Below, one piece after another: positions 1 through 5,707 of a stretch of DNA of 10,218 nt; position 1 is the first letter of the stretch; each line of letters begins with the position of its first letter. A program made the position numbers and the translations under genes. The stretch covers positions 172,326-182,543 of the forward strand of contig MU128996.1 in the NCBI GenBank assembly GCA_014904985.1, in the 5' to 3' direction. Below the pieces are notes generated by a model, which ran no database searches, was not told the DNA's origin, and saw nothing but the letters and a program-made list of their open reading frames with translations. The DNA comes from Hydnum rufescens UP504. Lineage: Eukaryota > Basidiomycota > Agaricomycetes > Cantharellales > Hydnaceae.

Positions 1-231
1 GAAAAATCAGTCCACTGGCATATTCGGTACAGGAAAGAAATGATAATCCCACCCGCGCTATCCATCTCGAACCCGAGCACGAAATCTATGTCGAAGAATA
101 TATGTGAATCATTACAACACCCACCAATGATTCCACACCCACCACAACAGAAATTCCCAAATGGTGAAGCCTCCACTTGCTCCACGAAGCTCGGGTACGT
201 CTCGAGGTCAATACGACAACGGCACAGTTCC
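1..231 (-). other. open frame running off the left edge, coding status uncertain
   Basis: On the minus strand one frame is open from about position 291 to the edge of the window, with an ATG at 254-252. It contains a cysteine/glycine-rich stretch (CCGGCGIIGGCC) followed by a hydrophobic acidic segment (FDIDFVLGFEMDSAGGIIIS). It lies in a different frame from the last exon of the neighbouring spliced model. It could be joined to that model only if GTGAGG at 235-230 is a donor and an ACATAG-type acceptor near 86 is used, but the phase of that join leads to an early stop. A 90-codon open frame also runs on the plus strand (40-312). I recognise neither product, and neither is strong enough to call a gene. 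Confidence 0.2.
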
Positions 232-635
232 TCACCCCCCCTCTTCATCGAAGTACCGCCTTGTCTGGTCACCGGTCGAGGTATAAAGCACTATATCGAA
301 GGTGCGATCTGAGTAATTAGGGTGTTAGCAGGATCACTTACTATAATAGGAATGTTCCACATTGACCGCAGAAATACATACCATATCGCGAGGAGCAAAA
401 TTTACGCAGTCGGAGCTCACTCCTACTTCCTTTCGTGACAATAGATCCTCTCCTGACGATGTATTCCACTCTGAAAATCAAAAACAATGTTGGATTCCAA
501 GTGGAGACGTGAGCAGTCATTGTTCATTTACCTGTGCTCACAGAACCATGTGCCTGCAACATTCGTGATATAGGCCGCGTCCTCATCAATCTGGTCTTCC
601 TCTTCTGCGGGCAGGGAAACGCGCCTGAATACATT
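232..635 (-). CDS. possible three-exon fungal gene fragment, unknown product
   Basis: I do not recognise the product. Reading the minus strand, three short exons can be joined in one frame: 635-532, 470-382 and 308-232. The intron at 531-471 (61 nt) starts GTAAAT and ends TTTTCAG. The intron at 381-309 (73 nt) starts GTATGT, has GCTAAC at 329-324 and ends CTCAG. The frame stays open across both joins and stops at TGA (234-232), giving about 90 residues. The first exon is acidic and includes LPAEEEDQIDEDAAYITNV; the second is basic; the third includes TFDIVLYTSTGDQTRRYF. The 5' end is unresolved: a CCGCAG acceptor-like site precedes 635 and no start codon is supported. The TGA could instead lie inside a further intron starting GTGAGG at 235. 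Only the splice signals and the open frame are seen; expression is inferred. Several plus-strand open frames overlap, so chance is a real alternative. Confidence 0.33.
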
Positions 636-1051
636 CTGCGGTTGGAGGCATTACAGGAAAGCTGGAGGGAGCCAATGCCCGATCGGCCTTCCAACTGCCC
701 GACAGCTCAAGGCTGGGTATGTCTGGCAATTAATTTCAAGCGAAAACTCAAAATCACGTCATGAGTAGACTTGGTGGCGGCGCCAAAAGCTTCCGCAACT
801 TGAGTTTGTGCAACCTACAGTTCTTGTACGGCCCTCACTCTCGTATAGCTACTCTTAATCAAAGTGTCTAGCTTGGCAAACGGTTCTGGCTAAACGCAGT
901 GAACAATTCCAGTTAAACCCGTTTCAGTCATCCTTTTTACCCACCCTATACGGACGCGCCGCTCCCTGTGGTACTGCAAAGAAAAAACTCTTCTCTACCC
1001 CATACTCGAATCTTATCCTCATACTCTTCCTCTAAATCCCCTCTCCCTCAG
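636..1051. other. single-copy flank with scattered minus-strand splice-like signals
   Basis: No complete gene is visible. On the minus strand a strong acceptor-like sequence (pyrimidine tract then TTTGCAG) ends at 974, followed by a 33-nt possible exon and a GTAAAA donor at 940. A second acceptor-like CTGTAG precedes a 36-codon open stretch at 814-707. These could be 5' exons of the candidate gene at 635-232, but no join keeps all pieces in frame, so I leave them unassigned. From 985 to 1051 the plus strand is strongly pyrimidine-rich (CTCTTCC-type). Base usage here is balanced and lacks the long homopolymers seen after 4600. Confidence 0.4.
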
Positions 1052-1071
1052 AAAAAAAAAAAAAAAAAAAA
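1052..1071 (+). repeat. A20 mononucleotide tract
   Basis: Twenty adenines in a row follow a pyrimidine-rich stretch and precede 126 bp of unique sequence before the left arm of the inverted repeat. It may be a simple microsatellite or the poly(A) end of an old retroposed insertion. No AATAAA signal and no flanking target duplication were found beside it, so the second reading has no further support. Confidence 0.8.
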
Positions 1072-1409
1072 GCTGCACCCCAAAACTCCCAGCCTCCATA
1101 AAGCTACTCTTCTCACCCGCTACTCATGTCCAGCAGGATAGCTCCCACCCACACGATGTCTTCTCAGCATCCTATGCCCCCCAAACCCCTGGGGGAGCAC
1201 CTTAGGCAAACACCCTTAAGTACCTAGTTAGCTATGTTATTCCCTATAGGCACATCCTACCTATGGAGGTCCAACTTATAGTGGTACCCTTGGGATACTT
1301 ACTTGTTTATTGGCTTGAAAAATAGGGCACCCCAGGGCTGATTTTTCAGCCCTGGGTCCCCTCCAGAAAACCTGGGGGTTCGGGGCAGTAGCCCCCGAGA
1401 AGCTCTGGG

Positions 1410-1489
1410 GTCCTTGGTCTGGGGACACCCAAAGTTGGCCTTGGGACACCCAATTTAGGTCATGGGACACTTGAATTAGGCCGTGGGAT
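1410..1489 (+). repeat. 21-bp minisatellite, about four units (left arm)
   Basis: Imperfect units of 20-21 bp, each carrying GGGACAC (or GGGAT at the last) followed by a variable CC-AA-TT segment. The same block lies inverted in the right arm at 3461-3541 with the same number of units, so the array predates or was copied with the arm. It produces a repetitive peptide if translated, but nothing supports coding. Confidence 0.7.
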
Positions 1490-1821
1490 CCTCAGATAGG
1501 GGTTGGTCCACACAGCCGCGGAATCAAATTTGGCCTGGTCCTCCACCCCCTTCCTCAAGGCCACCAACCCCTAATCTCTGCATCCCCCATGTACCAAGAC
1601 CTTCTAGTAATTCATTTTTTGTACAAATGCCGGCATCTTATCTCCGCCATAATCAAATGGGCAGGATAGGGCGGGATTTCCCATTGTGGAAATCATGTGC
1701 TCATTCACTTTGGCCTCCCCACTAGGTTACACTGGCCTGGTTTTCCTTGGTTTTCTGTTGGATTGTGGATTTATTTATTTCTATTACACTGAATAGCTAG
1801 TTATGAAATTTGAATATAACA

Positions 1822-1856
1822 ATAAATCAAAAAAGAAAAAAAAAAAAAAGAAAGAT
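1822..1856 (+). repeat. AATAAA plus A-rich tract inside the left arm
   Basis: AATAAATC is followed closely by A6, G, A13, G and AAAG. The order (polyadenylation-type hexamer, then an interrupted poly(A)) is what the 3' end of a retroposed transcript looks like, so the sequence upstream, about 1740-1821, may be the end of a nested non-autonomous retroelement. The inverted counterpart lies in the right arm at about 3093-3128, where the tract is 2-3 bp longer. No element family is recognised. Confidence 0.45.
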
Positions 1857-1861
1857 GTGCA

Positions 1862-1881
1862 ACTGGTGCTGAGGCACCAGT
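1862..1881. repeat. 8-bp hairpin (left arm)
   Basis: ACTGGTGC at 1862-1869 pairs perfectly with GCACCAGT at 1874-1881 around a 4-nt loop. It directly follows the A-rich tract. The right-arm counterpart is intact at 3066-3085. Confidence 0.7.
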
Positions 1882-1927
1882 CACACAAATGGCAGACATC
1901 GAGTGGCGGAGGACACATAGGAACCAC

Positions 1928-1947
1928 ACACACCAGGTTTGGTGTGT
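1928..1947. repeat. 8-bp hairpin (left arm)
   Basis: ACACACCA at 1928-1935 pairs with TGGTGTGT at 1940-1947 around GGTT. A further GGAACC/GGTTCC pair lies outside it (about 1920 and 1960), extending the fold. The counterpart in the right arm is at 2999-3018. Confidence 0.6.
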
Positions 1948-2080
1948 ATGGGTTTTGGGGTTCCTGACTTATAGCCAGGTTTATACCGGCGCCACCAAGA
2001 GCTGGTATTGCAGGGTGGCCCCTCTTTTCCCTGGTCCTGACTAATGGGGGGGCCTGGGGAAGGGTTGAGTAGAGGGCCAA

Positions 2081-2188
2081 CTGGTTTTCCAGGACGAATG
2101 ACCGCTTTTTAAGCGGCAGTCACTGTGGCTCTATGGCCACAGCGATCCTGCCGCTTAGGTTGTGGGGTCATTCGTTCTGGGCCACCAG
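2081..2188. repeat. nested 108-bp palindrome, MITE-like (left arm)
   Basis: The outer stem is CTGGT-3nt-CCAG(G)ACGAATGACC against GGTCATTCGTTCTGG-3nt-ACCAG, 23 positions with few mismatches. Inside it, TAAGCGGCAG pairs with CTGCCGCTTA over 10 bp, and CTGTGGC pairs with GCCACAG at the tip. A separate small hairpin, CCGCTT/AAGCGG, competes with the inner stem. Such a compact fold with matching ends resembles a miniature inverted-repeat element inserted in the arm, but no target-site duplication is obvious. The inverted counterpart is at 2759-2866. Confidence 0.7.
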
Positions 2189-2404
2189 ATCTTGTGTGGA
2201 GGTGAGCTTGATGTCGCGGGTTTGTGTGGGCCGACATAAAATTCCACCCAAATATTCTCTAATTATGTGCAAAATTTCAGAGTGAAGTGCCCACCGGTTC
2301 AGGTCTGGACATTTCGTTCATTTCATTGCGGATTCAGTCAAGCCGGAAACTGCCGGTTCATTTCCTGCTCGCACGCAACAACAGAGGACAGCCCCAGGAC
2401 AAGC

Positions 2405-2436
2405 CACCACACCCCAGTATAGACTGGTGTGTGGTG
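2405..2436. repeat. 14-bp hairpin in the spacer
   Basis: CACCACACCCCAGT (2405-2418) pairs with ACTGGTGTGTGGTG (2423-2436) with a single mismatch around a 4-nt ATAG loop. Its function is unknown. Confidence 0.75.
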
Positions 2437-2473
2437 ATAAGGTGTGTATATAATTAATATAAATACTTTTGCA

Positions 2474-2503
2474 CAAAAAGAGCAGCCATGGCTGCTCTTT
2501 TTG
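2474..2503. repeat. 30-bp perfect palindrome centred on CCATGG
   Basis: The sequence from 2474 to 2503 equals its own reverse complement, with no loop, centred on CCATGG at 2486-2491. It lies only about 14 bp from the symmetry centre of the whole 2.55-kb inverted repeat. The stretched copy keeps a recognisable version at about 7735-7795. A loop-free palindrome of this size could extrude as a cruciform or could be a leftover replication or fold-back junction; no role is shown. Confidence 0.85.
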
Positions 2504-2622
2504 CATAGCTTATGATTTTTTTTTAACTAACACAACATCTCTCATTACAGGGTCCCCCAGTCCACCCCTCTGCATGGCAACACTCCCCCCAGCCACCCCT
2601 TCCTCCTCCCCCCTGTGGTGTG

Positions 2623-2680
2623 GGATGAGTGGCATGAACAGTGCCGGCCTAAGGGCCGGTGTTGTTCATGTCACTTATCC
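2623..2680. repeat. 58-bp near-perfect hairpin in the spacer
   Basis: GGATGAGTGGCATGAACA (2623-2640) pairs with 2663-2680 with two mismatches, and the inner segment adds CCGGCC/GGCCGG around a 4-nt turn. Almost the whole 58 bp is stem. Both mismatches are of the G/A type, compatible with G-U pairing if transcribed. It resembles a miniature inverted-repeat element, but no target-site duplication is evident. Confidence 0.8.
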
Positions 2681-2758
2681 ATTGTCATGGGAGTGGGGGG
2701 GTGGAGTTTATGTCGGCCCACACAAACCCGCGACATCAAGCTCACCTCCACACAAGAT

Positions 2759-2866
2759 CTGGTGGCCCAGAACGAATGACCCCACAACCTAAGCGGCAGG
2801 ATCACTGTGGCCATAGAGCCACAGTGACTGCCACTTAAAAAGCGGTCATTCGTCCTGGAAAACCAG
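2759..2866. repeat. nested 108-bp palindrome (right arm copy)
   Basis: Mirror copy of 2081-2188 with the same outer CCAGAACGAATGACC-type stem. Position 2833 gives AGTGG where the left arm has AGCGG, turning one inner stem pair into a mismatch or G-U pair. This difference is diagnostic for the origin of the stretched copy. Confidence 0.7.
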
Positions 2867-3460
2867 TTGGCCCTCTACTCAACCCTTCCCCAGGCCCCCC
2901 ATTAGTCAGGACCAGGGAAAAGAGGGGCCACCCTGCAATACCAGCTCTTGGTGGCGCCGGTATAAACCTGGCTATAAGTCAGGAACCCCAAAACCCATAC
3001 ACACCAAACCTGGTGTGTGTGGGTTCCTATGTGTCCTCCGCCACTCGATGTCTGCCATTTGTGTGACTGGTGCCTCAGCACCAGTTGCACATCTTTCTTT
3101 TTTTTTTTTTTTTCTTTTTTGATTTATTGTTATATTCAAATTTTCATAACTAGCTATTCAGTGTAATAGAAATAAATAAATCCACAATCCAACAGAAAAC
3201 CAAGGAAAACCAGGCCAGTGTAACCTAGTGGGGAGGCCAAAGTGAATGAGCACATGATTTCCACAATGGGAAATCCCGCCCTATCCTGCCCATTTGATTA
3301 TGGCGGAGATAAGATGCCGGCATTTGTACAAAAAATGAATTACTAGAAGGTCTTGGTACATGGGGGATCCAGAGATTAGGGGTTGGTGGCCTTGAGGAAG
3401 GGGGTGGAGGACCAGGCCAAATTTGATTCCGCAGCTGTGTGGACCAACCCCTATCTGAGG

Positions 3461-3541
3461 ATCCCACGGCCTAATTCAAGTGTCCCATGACCTAAATTGG
3501 GTGTCCCAAGGCCAACTTTGGGTGTCCCCAGACCAAGGACC
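3461..3541 (+). repeat. 21-bp minisatellite (right arm copy)
   Basis: Four imperfect units of 20-21 bp built on GTGTCCCA-GGCC-AA-TTTGG. The unit number equals that of the left arm. A degraded trace is present in the stretched copy at about 6050-6145. Confidence 0.7.
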
Positions 3542-3752
3542 CCAGAGCTTCTCGGGGCTACCACCCCCGAACCCCCAGGTTTTCTGGAGGGGACCCAGGG
3601 CTGAAAAATCAGCCCTGGGGTGCCCTATTTTTCAAGCCAATAAACAAGTAAGTATCCCAAGGGTACCACTATAAGTTGGACCTCCATAGGTAGGATGTGC
3701 CTATAGGGAATAACATAGCTAACTAGGTACTTAAGGGTGTTTGCCTAAGGTG

Positions 3753-4138
3753 GTTTTGAGTTGTGCTGAAAGGTTGGTCAGTCAGCTCTTTATGGTAATA
3801 ATAGGGCTATCAGTATGGGGAACAGACATACATGGGGTATTATGCACGGACACACCCTGGCCCACTCCATCAACACTATGTGCTGGTGTTCCCCCAACTA
3901 GCTCAAGCTGAGGATCAATGTTGAGTCTTGCATGCTTCTGAGTGTCAGATTGGGGTGCATTGCTTGACTGTTTCAAGTTCAACATGATAGGGAGGCAGAA
4001 AAATACAGAATTAGGATTGTATTCAAATTTTACATGATTGCCGCCTTGTTGGGGATCCCCCCAGCATACAGTTCAGGACCCCGGGTTGTACATAGTTCTT
4101 CTTACAATCTAATTTCTAATGTAAGTGTACTACTTTCA
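3753..4138. other. right flank of the inverted repeat
   Basis: Apparently unique sequence in clean condition that contains the minus-strand open frame described separately. Its reverse complement recurs in stretched form at about 5100-5707; for example GGCGGCAATCATG near 4035 reappears as GGCGGCAATTATC at about 5260, and CCGGGGTCCTGAAC near 4080 reappears at about 5198. No regulatory signal or RNA gene is seen. Confidence 0.7.
3782..4072 (-). CDS. 96-codon open frame, unrecognised, possible exon or decayed coding remnant
   Basis: The minus strand is open from 4072 to the TAA ending at 3782, with an internal ATG at 3985 that would give 67 residues. The translation has an ordinary mixed composition, unlike the repetitive frames elsewhere: it contains NPNSVFFCLPIMLNLK, LNIDPQLELVGGTPAHSV and VHNTPCMSVPHTDSPIITI. 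No domain or motif is recognised, and no ribosomal or promoter context is apparent. The sequence ahead of the ATG is also open for 29 codons, so this may be an internal exon or transposon coding remnant rather than a complete small gene. In the stretched copy (about 5215-5680) the same region is full of length changes and has no matching frame. An open frame of this length can occur by chance. Confidence 0.28.
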   Translation of the reverse strand, partial: TVCWGDPQQGGNHVKFEYNPNSVFFCLPIMLNLKQSSNAPQSDTQKHARLNIDPQLELVGGTPAHSVDGVGQGVSVHNTPCMSVPHTDSPIITIKS

Positions 4139-4225
4139 AGTCTCGACTTAAGTCAACTGCAAGTCAAGTCAAGTCCGTCCAAGCCAAGTCCAAGCCAAAT
4201 ATTTGTAATCAAAAGACTTGACTTG
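4139..4225 (+). repeat. degenerate AAGTC/AAGCC short tandem repeat with inverted end
   Basis: Units related to CAAGTC and CAAGCC are repeated from about 4139 to 4196, including three exact AAGTC units at 4161-4175. The inverted form GACTTGACTTG follows at 4215-4225 and can pair with CAAGTCAAGTC. In the stretched copy the block reappears in reverse complement at about 4970-5095, which helps anchor the fold-back alignment. Confidence 0.65.
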
Positions 4226-4560
4226 GGTTGTCAACATCTCAACCCAACCAATTATAACACCTCTCGAATAATCGGCAACTGGGATTTCTCCGGACCGCGT
4301 AGTCAGTCATGAAGAATCCCACAAGTCCACGGAACAAACAAATCCACCTAGATAATTTGTAATCACGGGAAGCTTGAGCCGGATCAGACATGGATAGGTA
4401 ACAAGGAAAATTTGCCCCATAATACACGTCGATCTGACACGAGTCATTGTTCTGGCCGGCCTAGGTCCCAAACTGGTGGTATAATTAATATGTGGTGGCG
4501 GGCAACTAGTCATAAAATTAGTAACACCATTGGAATAAAAATTATAAATAAAAAAATGGG
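4226..4560. other. unique sequence up to the fold-back turn
   Basis: I see no supported gene, RNA or repeat here. Short open frames occur on both strands, none with a recognisable product. The stretch is clean, becomes AT-rich toward 4520-4560, and is mirrored in stretched form at about 4610-4970; for example the reverse complement of TAGGCCGGCCAGAAC-type sequence near 4455 appears at about 4725-4745. Confidence 0.6.
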
Positions 4561-4609
4561 ATCTCACTGCACCTTTAAACCTGGCCCAAATTTGCCATCA
4601 AAAAGATTC
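4561..4609. other. turn of the fold-back
   Basis: About 50 nt that have no partner on either side: clean sequence pairs up to about 4560 and the stretched partner begins at about 4610. Sequence quality changes here, with long T and A runs starting right after CAAAAAGATTC. The turn does not look like a sequencing hairpin adapter that I know, although it begins ATCTC and ends near GATTC. The exact limits are uncertain by about 15 nt. Confidence 0.55.
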
Positions 4610-5707
4610 TTTTTTTTTCCTTTTTTAATAATTTTTTTTTTTAAATCCAAATTTGTTTTAAAATAATTACTTTAATAAGGTAAAAACCATTATTTAATTT
4701 ACCCAAAAGTTTTTGGGGGAACACTAAGCCCCCGGCCATGGGTTGTCCACCCGTGAAGTAGTAAAAACGTCCAAAATTTTTGTTTGGGTACCTTTTTCCC
4801 TGTCCCCCGAGGATTTTTCCCCCCCCCCCCCCGGTTTAACCAAACAGTAGTGGGGTTATTTGCCCCCGTGGGGAAACTTGGACCTTCAGGCCCTTGACTC
4901 CCGGGGGGTTCCCAAAACCCCCAAAGTTTTCCCCCCCCCCCCCGTTTTTTTTTTTCCGGTCCCAACCCAAAGGTTCAGGTCCCCCTTTTTTTTTGATTTA
5001 AAAACCAAATATTTGGGCTTTTTTTTTGGCCCTTTTGGCTTTTGGGAACGGACTTTTTTGGACTTTTTGAAAAACTTTTGCAAGTTTTGACTTTAAGTTC
5101 CGAAGGACCTTTTGGGGGGAAAGTAAAAGTTACAAACTTTTTTACATTAGAAATTTAGGGAATGTGGGGTAATAAAAGAAACTATTGTAAAACCACCCGG
5201 GGTCCCCTGAACCTGGTAAAAAAATTGCCTTGGGGGGGAATCCCCCCCCCCAAACCCAAGGCGGCAATTATCAATGTCAAAATTTTGAATACAAATCCTA
5301 AATTCCCCTTGTAATTCTTTTTTCCCCCATGCCTCCCCTTATCAATGTTTTGAACTTTGAAAACAAGTCCAAGCAAATGCACCCCCCCAAAATTCTGAAA
5401 CCACTCCCAAAGAAGCATTGCCAAAAGAACTCAAACATTGGATTCCCCTCAAAGCTCTTGAGCCTAGTTTGGGGGGGAAAACCAACCAAGAACCATAGTG
5501 GGTTGAAATGAGGTGGGGCCCCAAGGTGGTTTGTTGGTTCCCGGGGTTGGGGGCCAATAAAATCCCCCAATGGTTTATGCCCCCTGTTTCCCCCCCATTA
5601 CTGGAAATAGCCCCCCTTATTTTAATTAACATAAAAAGAAGCTTTGACTTTGAAACCAAACCCCCCTTTTTTTCCAAAAGCACCAAAACCCACTTTCCAA
5701 AAAACCC
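4610..5707 (-). repeat. stretched reverse-complement copy of the right flank (3753-4560)
   Basis: Read left to right this is the reverse complement of 4560 down to 3753 with most homopolymers lengthened and some bases lost. Landmarks in order: the TAGGCCGGCC region at about 4725, the AAGTC repeat at about 4970-5095, ACATTAGAAATT at about 5145, the CCCGGGGTCC region at about 5197, GGCGGCAAT at about 5261, and AGGCAAAC-type sequence at about 5710. Length grows from about 808 to about 1098 nt. Runs of 8-14 C or T are common. The open frames here (for example 4699-4965 on the minus strand and 5508-5717 on the plus strand) are by-products of these runs and should not be annotated as genes. Confidence 0.85.

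Larger units (their letters stand above)
1198..2240 (+). repeat. left arm of a 2.55-kb inverted repeat
   Basis: This stretch of about 1043 bp is the reverse complement of 2707-3752; paired coordinates sum to about 4950 at the outer end and 4947 at the inner end. Identity is very high but not perfect: substitutions include 1517/3433, 1581/3369 and 2114/2833, and there is a small cluster at 1386-1395. Outward of CACCTTAGG the two flanks differ. The arm holds no supported gene. It contains a 21-bp minisatellite, an internal poly(A)-like tract and several hairpins, listed separately. Long inverted arms around a unique spacer recall foldback-type or non-autonomous transposons, but I see no target-site duplication and no transposase. 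An alternative is two independent copies of a dispersed repeat in opposite orientation, or a misassembly (see the conflict at 2240). Confidence 0.9.
2241..2706. other. spacer between the inverted arms
   Basis: The 466 bp between the arms are not symmetric overall, but they hold three separate hairpins (2405-2436, 2474-2503, 2623-2680). The two ends carry an inverted short match, TTCCACCC at about 2242-2249 and GGGTGGAG at about 2699-2706, which is where the arms begin. An intron-like 3' end (AACTAAC, then CTCATTACAG ending at 2550) is visible on the plus strand, but no matching donor or exon follows. No gene is supported. A stretched reverse-complement copy is present at about 7432-8137. Confidence 0.75.
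2707..3752 (-). repeat. right arm of the 2.55-kb inverted repeat
   Basis: This is the reverse complement of the left arm with a handful of substitutions and small length changes (for example one extra T-tract expansion near 3093-3128). All inner elements of the left arm are present in mirror order: palindrome 2759-2866, hairpins 2999-3018 and 3066-3085, T-rich tract, and minisatellite 3461-3541. This arm, not the left one, is the template of the stretched copy after 5708. At the outer end CCTAAGGTG it passes into flank unrelated to that of the left arm. No gene is supported in it: the open frames at 3225-3467 and 3480-3674 mirror frames in the left arm, and one lies over the minisatellite. 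Confidence 0.9.

Noticed and set aside
1..1197. The left flank as a distorted copy of the right flank
   Set aside because: I compared it by eye with the reverse complement of 3753-4560 and found only very short chance matches.
2521..2551. Intron-like 3' end (AACTAAC then CTCATTACAG) on the plus strand
   Set aside because: No donor at a plausible distance joins to it in frame, and the downstream sequence is hairpin-rich spacer; probably chance.
2469..2792. 107-codon plus-strand frame starting in the spacer palindrome
   Set aside because: It runs through two hairpins and the spacer/arm junction, and is rich in P, S and T from C-rich sequence; no recognisable protein.
3480..3674. 64-codon frame found nearly identically in both arms (also 1276-1470 on the minus strand)
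   Set aside because: Conservation follows from the duplicated arm, and the N-terminal half is only the translation of the 21-bp minisatellite.
1198..3752. Simple snap-back read artefact as the origin of the 2.55-kb inverted repeat
   Set aside because: The arms carry several clear substitutions, and the outer flanks (before 1198 and after 3752) are unrelated, so the arms are not the two strands of one molecule; a misjoin of two real copies remains possible.
4815..4945. Long C and G runs that could suggest G-quadruplexes
   Set aside because: They are in the stretched copy and the clean partner has much shorter runs, so they reflect inaccurate sequence.
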